Origin: Diospyros lotus
Lineage: Eukaryota > Streptophyta > Magnoliopsida > Ericales > Ebenaceae
Assembly: GCF_014633365.1 (NCBI RefSeq)
Contig: NC_068341.1
Location: 7,440,001 to 7,504,000, forward strand
Length of the DNA: 64,000 nucleotides
Direction: 5' to 3'
Part shown: positions 60,501 through 64,000 of the stretch, one piece after another
Layout: each line of letters begins with the position of its first letter
Position numbering within the stretch: position 1 is the first letter of the stretch
Notes under the pieces: generated by a model
Told to the model about the DNA's origin: nothing
The model's database searches: none
The model's input: the letters and a program-made list of their open reading frames with translations, nothing else
Position numbers and translations under genes: made by a program

Positions 60501-61230
60501 AGTGCTGGACACAAGGTCCTGACAATGCTACATTGCAAAGAATGCAAATACTCCTAACTTGAGAAAAGGCCAGAAGGATTATTTACCTGTTGCCTGCGTT
60601 TCACAGGAAGCTCAGCAAGGACATCCTTTTTGAGTCTGCGGATCATTACTGTTGCTTTCATCAAGTTGTGAAGTTCCTCATGATTACTGGCACCTTGATA
60701 TAGACCAAATATACCCTAGAGCATTGGAAGCAGAAGCACCCCCCCCCCCCCCCCCCAAAAAAAAAAGCATTGATTATAGTGCCCCAGAGACAAAATTAAA
60801 TATCAAAATAGGTGCTAATAGAATGTAGATATTAACTTACACCCTTGCAATATCGGTTACCATACTCATGAACATTCTTATATACATTCGGATACAAAGC
60901 TTCCAGCTGCCCAGAAAACAACATAAATGAGTCGTTACAATATTATTTGTAGAGTTTTGAAGCATAACAATGACACTGCTTGCAAAGTGATATCAGAAAG
61001 TACCTGTTTGAATAATTCAATTGGTCGCGATAAAGCAGGTGTTCCACTGAGCAATATTGCGTATTGAGCTTTCTAAAATTGGTAACTCGTAAGTCTCATA
61101 GCCATAATAATTGCAATGTAAACGGAAGGGGACAGGGAGAAGGGGGAAGAACCTGTAATATAGGAAGAGAAGCACTTGTTCGCTTTGCTTGGGCATTCTT
61201 CAAGAAATGTGATTCATCTGCAATAACAAC
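42521..61230 (-). CDS. CHR18: SNF2-family annealing helicase, SMARCAL1/CHR18-like; 13 C-terminal exons, 5' end outside window
   Basis: Exons in transcript order: 61153-61230, 61004-61072, 60841-60906, 60587-60715, 48006-48062, 47376-47465, 45225-45290, 44350-44418, 44167-44271, 43876-44001, 43097-43155, 42925-42961, 42521-42703. All join in frame, about 377 residues. Visible SNF2 motifs are VVIADESH (II, DESH box), [15 protein letters not shown] (III), [10 protein letters not shown] (IV), [16 protein letters not shown] (V) and [11 protein letters not shown] (VI). These place it in the distant SNF2 group with human SMARCAL1 and Arabidopsis CHR18 (At1g48310), proteins that remodel or re-anneal stalled replication forks. 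The C-terminus has two KSSPAKQKT units ending [12 protein letters not shown]-box-like. One intron (48063-60586) is 12.5 kb because of retrotransposons; the donor after 42925-42961 is GC. The helicase N-terminal half (Walker A) is not in the window. Confidence 0.9.
43326..43748. mobile_element. MITE-like foldback element in SNF2 intron
   Basis: The left end reads TTGTTGTCAAAGGTGAACC...GGCTCAAGG. The right end, reverse-complemented, reads TTGTTGAAAGCTCAAGGTGC...GAGGCGCC. The inner parts are rich in AAGG/GCGCC words in both orientations. There is no coding capacity and no clear target duplication. Confidence 0.4.
44610..44870. repeat. Probable interspersed repeat in SNF2 intron
   Basis: A block with CCCCTGTGGTTTGG, GGAGACCCTCTGGTTT and GATCCCTGTGGTTTTT shows internal near-repeats about 35-40 bp apart. 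It looks like part of a non-autonomous transposon, but no ends are identified. Confidence 0.35.
46180..46980. repeat. Long AT-rich low-complexity tract in SNF2 intron
   Basis: About 0.8 kb made largely of ATT/AAT/TTA words with almost no G or C. It lies in the intron between exons 45225-45290 and 47376-47465. No coding capacity. Confidence 0.7.
48629..48650. repeat. (GT)n microsatellite
   Basis: About eleven GT units, just before copia C. Confidence 0.9.
48841..49110 (+). repeat. 5' LTR of copia C (270 bp)
   Basis: Differs from the 3' LTR at roughly 20 positions by eye. TATATAA promoter-like box near 48982. Confidence 0.92.
49139..53500 (+). pseudogene. Copia C gag-pol, interrupted by many stops
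   Basis: The gag starts [15 protein letters not shown] and has a Gly/Arg-rich tract and zinc knuckle [12 protein letters not shown] (about 50000). Protease [12 protein letters not shown] is intact at its motif. Integrase has [50 protein letters not shown] and [15 protein letters not shown] has [19 protein letters not shown] and [11 protein letters not shown] (about 52497). RNase H has FVGEAEYRA and [18 protein letters not shown]. Several stops replace Gln or Trp codons, as expected from C-to-T decay of methylated DNA. Confidence 0.9.
53516..53783 (+). repeat. 3' LTR of copia C (268 bp)
   Basis: Starts TGTGGAAGG, ends CGCTTCA and is followed by the ATTTG duplication. Confidence 0.92.
53818..54038 (+). 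repeat. 5' LTR of copia D (221 bp)
   Basis: TGTGG...CCACA inverted ends, with the primer-binding site directly next to it. Confidence 0.8.
54205..57180 (+). pseudogene. Copia D gag, protease, integrase and partial RT
   Basis: The gag starts [12 protein letters not shown] and includes [36 protein letters not shown] and a decayed zinc knuckle [12 protein letters not shown]. Protease reads [12 protein letters not shown] in place of [12 protein letters not shown]-pre-integrase ([15 protein letters not shown]), integrase ([14 protein letters not shown]) and RT start ([19 protein letters not shown]) follow. Frameshifts and stops are many; an A-rich run interrupts integrase near 56146. Confidence 0.82.
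57185..57395 (-). mobile_element. hAT-like terminus or MITE fragment
   Basis: On the minus strand the block starts at about 57,391 with CAGGGCCTGTTTGGATAAA, a hAT-style CAGGG end. AAGCTTATAAG-type words follow. It interrupts copia E just after QPI. The other end is not identifiable, so the type is tentative. Confidence 0.35.
57392..58293 (-). mobile_element. Copia E, deletion derivative related to copia C
   Basis: On the minus strand: LTR (58026-58293), primer-binding TGGTATCAGAGCC (58013-58025), gag start with [20 protein letters not shown], then directly integrase C-terminal sequence [19 protein letters not shown] and [13 protein letters not shown]. Most of gag, all protease and the catalytic integrase are missing. 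Both the gag start and the integrase end match copia C closely, so the two belong to one lineage. It abuts chromovirus F on the right. Confidence 0.75.
58026..58293 (-). repeat. 5' LTR of copia E (right edge approximate)
   Basis: The inner edge is fixed by the adjacent primer-binding site; the outer edge is placed at an ACA just before chromovirus F coding begins. Confidence 0.6.
58294..60170 (+). pseudogene. Chromovirus F RNase H, integrase and chromodomain remnants
   Basis: RNase H shows [23 protein letters not shown] and [11 protein letters not shown]. Integrase shows [18 protein letters not shown] and CDVCQRC (zinc-binding HHCC), then [38 protein letters not shown] and [16 protein letters not shown] (the acidic third catalytic position is a changed segment), and [14 protein letters not shown]. 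The C-terminus has [17 protein letters not shown] and [15 protein letters not shown], a chromodomain-like end. Frames shift several times and stops are present. Confidence 0.83.
60168..60205 (+). repeat. T25-G13 homopolymer junction
   Basis: A run of about 25 T is followed directly by 13 G, ending 7 bases before the LTR of chromovirus F; the G-run may be part of its polypurine tract. Confidence 0.8.
60213..60524 (+). repeat. 3' LTR of chromovirus F (312 bp)
   Basis: Perfect 10-bp inverted ends TGTCAGGACC and GGTCCTGACA. A TATAAAAG promoter box is near 60344, followed by a CT-rich leader. Confidence 0.9.
60739..60766. repeat. C18-A10 homopolymer run
   Basis: Eighteen C then ten A in the intron between SNF2 exons 60587-60715 and 60841-60906. 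Confidence 0.8.
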
Positions 61231-61480
61231 CTGAATAACATATTAGAAACAAGACAGCTCAAGAAGCCCTACCCAAACATATCTAATCTAAAGCATCATA
61301 TTAATTAGATGAAATGAGTATTTGTGCAGGAATACATGGTTTTCTAACGGTAACAATAGTGGAGTACACACTTATATTGCATGTTTTCCAATATCCCATC
61401 TGTGACGCATACATTTTCACTGGTACAGGGCAATGTTAACAGATTCTTCTAACATCTCTATTCTATATACTAGTGCTAGA

Positions 61481-61740
61481 CAGGTTAATTACACCAATAA
61501 TCATTGAACTTTGTATTATATTACCACTTGGTCACTAAACTTTAAAATGTTATTCGTTACTCACTCATCTTTCAAAATCATTTCCCATCCGTCACTCATT
61601 AGCTAATTGTTAGTTAGAGTTAACAGTGTCAAACGGAAAACAAACGTGGCGCTGATGTGGACTGATAGTGGCATTAATTGCCAATCATAATCTACCACAT
61701 GTCCAACCCCCCCCCCCAAACCCACCTCCTCCCTGCCTCC

Positions 61741-61797
<57 letters not shown>

Positions 61798-61830
61798 AAA
61801 ATATATATATCTCGCCTCTAGTTTTCGCCA
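61481..61830 (+). repeat. Left long TIR of the MULE
   Basis: Inverted match to 63195-63503 over the outer 225 bp, with more diverged, gapped microsatellite DNA inside. Confidence 0.75.
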
Positions 61831-61894
61831 TCATTGCACCCATCGCCACAGCCTCCATCAACGTGCGTCGCTGCAACCTCCATCGACGATCGCC

Positions 61895-63195
61895 ACCGGA
61901 TGGTGCTTTTTGAAGGGTGCAAGGGTTTCACGAAGGTGGATGAGCTTCTGAAGGCCTTGGCGGAGATGTTGGGGAAGGGAGCCGTCGAGACTACCTACAA
62001 GGTGGTGTTGGTTGACAGCAATGCCATGGTAGTGAAGCAGGTGAGGGAGAGGCACCGGAAGGCAAAGGTGGTTGATGGGTTTTTGAGGGTCATTGATGGG
62101 TTGAGACACCCCAATATGGTGAGCCTCAGAGCTTACAATTTTTCCATGGACGAGTTGCTTTTGGTCTGTGATTTTCTCCCCAATGGCAACCTCCATTCCC
62201 TCTTACATGGTTCAGCCCTTCCCTTCCCTTTCTTTTTTTTTTCCGTCATCTCTATAATAAGTCACTACCATTATGTTTTGAGAGCACATAGATAGGACTG
62301 AGATAGCTTGTTCACAATCACACACTAAAATTAGGAGCTTTACACACAAAAATTTAACCTAATTAAACTTGAATGCATGGGTTCATGATATCATAACAAT
62401 AGAATAATTTACTCAACTGTAAGTTTTACATGAAAAGGCTGAGAACTTAGTTTTGGTAAAATTAGAAACTCTAGACATCTTCACAATTTTAGAGATGATT
62501 ATAATTGTTAACCATGGACAAATTTTGGGATGTTTCCCCTTTCAATCTTGATGATTTAATGTTTAATTAATTCATGTTCTGTTTAAATTTATGCAAGAAA
62601 CAGGGACCAGGAAGAACACCATTGGATTGGACAAGAAGGTTGAAAATAGCAGTACGCTCAGCCAGAGGTCTAGCCTTTCTCCATTCCCAAAATGGCGACA
62701 AGCTCTTCCACGACCATCTCACAACCTCCAACATCACCGTCGACCGCTTGGCTAGCACCTATGTCTCAAATGCCGGCCTCCATCTCTTCCCAATCCCACC
62801 CCCCTCTTTCTCAAATGACGCCTACATAGTGCTAGACCGGGCCCACAACGCCCCCGTCGGCGGCGCTCACAACACCAAGTTCTTGCAAGCATGCAACGTC
62901 TATAGCTTCGGGACAATGCTGCTGGAGATCTTGACGGGGAAAATCGCCGACGACGGCAGAGCAGGAATCGGCTGGCCAAGTGGGTTGAGCTCGTGATTGA
63001 AGAGAAGGGTCCATGGGAATTGCTTGATTTCGAGCTACTCAGGTATAGAGAGATGGACGAGGAGATGGTGGCGCTTTTGCAAGTGGTTTTGCTCTACTTG
63101 GCTGGTTCGGCTAAGGCTCGATCGAATATGGAAATGGTGGAAAAGATGATTGAAAATATGAGGATGCGGCGGGTGCAACGGTGGCGAACGACAAG
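61895..63195 (+). pseudogene. Captured receptor-like pseudokinase fragment inside the MULE
   Basis: The first segment (61895-62213) encodes LFEGCKGFTKVDELLKALAE, MLGKGAVETTYKVVL, LRVIDGLRHPNMVSLRAYN and LPNGNLHSLLHG. An intron-like gap follows, then (about 62590-62980) GPGRTPLDWTRRLKIAVRSA, RGLAFLHS, FHDHLTTSNITVD and VYSFGTMLLEILTGK. A frameshift near 62965 separates this from AKWVELVIEEKGPWELLDFE and MVALLQVVLLYL. These match the kinase domain of LRR receptor kinases of the inactive type: no HRD or DFG motif is visible. The LRR, membrane and signal-peptide parts are absent. Splice sites of the gap do not restore a clean frame. I call it a captured, decayed fragment. Confidence 0.75.
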
Positions 63196-63503
63196 TCTAC
63201 TACCGTCAGCGAAACCAAAGGCGAGATATAGATATATATAGTGAGAGAGAGAGAAAGAGAGGGGGGGGAGGAGGGGGGTTGGACACGTGGCAAATTATAA
63301 TTGGCAGTTAATGACACTATCAGTCCACATTAGCGCCACGTGTGTTTTGCATTTAACACCATTAACTCTAACTAATAGTTAGCTAACGAGTGATGGATGG
63401 GAAATGATTTTAAAAGATGAGTGAGTAATGGATAACATTTTAAAGTTTAGTGACCAAGTGGTAACATAATGCAAAGTTCAGTGATTATTAATGTAATTAA
63501 CCC
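63195..63503 (-). repeat. Right long TIR of the MULE
   Basis: Reverse complement of the left TIR; ends GTAATTAACCC. Confidence 0.75.
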
Positions 63504-64000
63504 AGTTCTAGATTATGAATAGTATCGAATACATAGTTGGCTTTTCTAATGTGCTCATTTTCACTTATCTCAAACCTATATTACCAGAAATTGTTCATCC
63601 CTTGGGATTCAATCACCATAACACCAAGGACATTCCAAGATAATAGGACTCGATCATGTCACAATTCAAAAAGTGGTTCACATTGAAATCCAAGACCAAG
63701 TAGGCCTATCACTTGATGCAGAGATAAGAGGGACAAATTTCATAGGCATCAATTCTTCATCTCATGATCTAGTATGAGCTTGAAATTTCCATGTTCCAAC
63801 CTATCCAATGGTTCCACAATATTCAAAATTGAAAGCTGAATATAATTGAGTTGTTCAAAACGAAAATTAGAAACAACAAATAAGAAACGAAAATTAGAAA
63901 TAAGAAACGAAAATTATAGCACACGAGGGAATTAGAAAAAACAATTCTTACACCAGGGAATGGTGTAAGAATACACAAACAATTCTTCAGCTAATTGAGC
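63504..64000. other. Right window edge, intron or 5' flank of SNF2 gene
   Basis: No SNF2 exon is recognised. Tandem AAGAAACGAAAATTAG-type units lie at about 63856-63916. A hairpin with 12-bp perfect arms and a 5-base loop occupies 63944-63972. Confidence 0.5.

Larger units (their letters stand above)
58294..60524 (+). mobile_element. Ty3/gypsy chromovirus F, 5'-truncated
   Basis: It starts within pol at [12 protein letters not shown] (RNase H side) and runs through integrase and a chromodomain-like C-terminus to a 3' LTR (60213-60524). The 5' LTR, gag, protease and most of RT are absent. It lies in the 12.5-kb SNF2 intron. Confidence 0.85.
61481..63503 (+). mobile_element. Pack-MULE-like element carrying a receptor-kinase fragment
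   Basis: Long terminal inverted repeats span about 61481-61830 and 63195-63503. Matching blocks include GGTTAATTACA at both ends, ACCACTTGGTCACTAAACTTTA and GTGGACTGATAGTG, and both arms run into CT/GA and TA microsatellites. Near-perfect 9-bp direct repeats AGTGCTAGA (61472-61480) and AGTTCTAGA (63504-63512) directly flank the element, the target-duplication length of Mutator-like elements. No transposase is present; the inside is a receptor-like kinase fragment. It lies upstream of SNF2 exon 61153-61230. Confidence 0.75.

Noticed and set aside
61895..63195. A working receptor-like kinase gene
   Set aside because: No LRR, signal peptide or membrane segment, a frameshift near 62965, no clean splice, and enclosure by TIRs; better read as a captured fragment.
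1..64000. Search for CRISPR arrays, bacterial operons, tRNA or rRNA genes
   Set aside because: No regular spaced repeats of CRISPR type, no prokaryotic gene layout, and no tRNA or rRNA sequence was recognised by eye; weak tRNA genes could be missed.

Overview
The window is nuclear DNA of a flowering plant, most probably a eudicot. The evidence is many-exon genes with GT-AG introns, AT-rich introns and intergenic DNA, a PPR gene, an ABCB transporter, site II and telo-box promoter motifs, and heavy LTR-retrotransposon load. I saw no prokaryotic gene organisation, CRISPR array, tRNA or rRNA. All positions were read by eye from the sequence.

Layout. (1) 1-13,673, minus: a HAD-family 5'-nucleotidase-domain gene, 15 exons visible, 3' end outside the window; its introns carry a solo LTR (8,048-8,469), a LINE remnant, a foldback MITE and AT-rich repeats. 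(2) 13,674-16,082: its 5' leader, a cluster of site II/telo-box promoter motifs and intergenic DNA. (3) 16,083-21,258, plus: a complete ABCB transporter whose twelve exons splice to 3,876 nt (1,291 aa). (4) 21,747-22,007: solo LTR with perfect TSD. (5) 22,686-23,849, minus: intronless RTF2 with an N-terminal ubiquitin-like domain. (6) 24,950-27,115, plus: intronless PPR gene, divergent from RTF2. (7) 28,480-39,890: a CACTA-like end, then a three-level nest: copia A is split by copia B, which is split by a 2,156-bp solo LTR. (8) 39,891-41,441, minus: decayed Ty3/gypsy gag with LTR pieces. (9) 42,521-61,230, minus: thirteen exons of a SMARCAL1/CHR18-type SNF2 ATPase, 5' end outside the window. 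Its 12.5-kb intron (48,063-60,586) holds copia C, truncated copia D, a deletion derivative copia E and a truncated chromovirus F. (10) 61,481-63,503: a Pack-MULE-like element with long TIRs and a near-perfect 9-bp TSD, carrying a captured receptor-kinase fragment, upstream of the last visible SNF2 exon.

How it fits together. The five host genes are ordinary single-copy-type genes: nucleotide metabolism, membrane transport, replication-fork biology (RTF2 and SMARCAL1, about 19 kb apart), and organelle RNA processing. They look intact wherever visible. The accessory material is transposable: every retroelement reading frame carries stops, frameshifts or deletions, so none looks autonomous. The most notable item is the Pack-MULE. 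I do not see strong evidence for a wholly new system.
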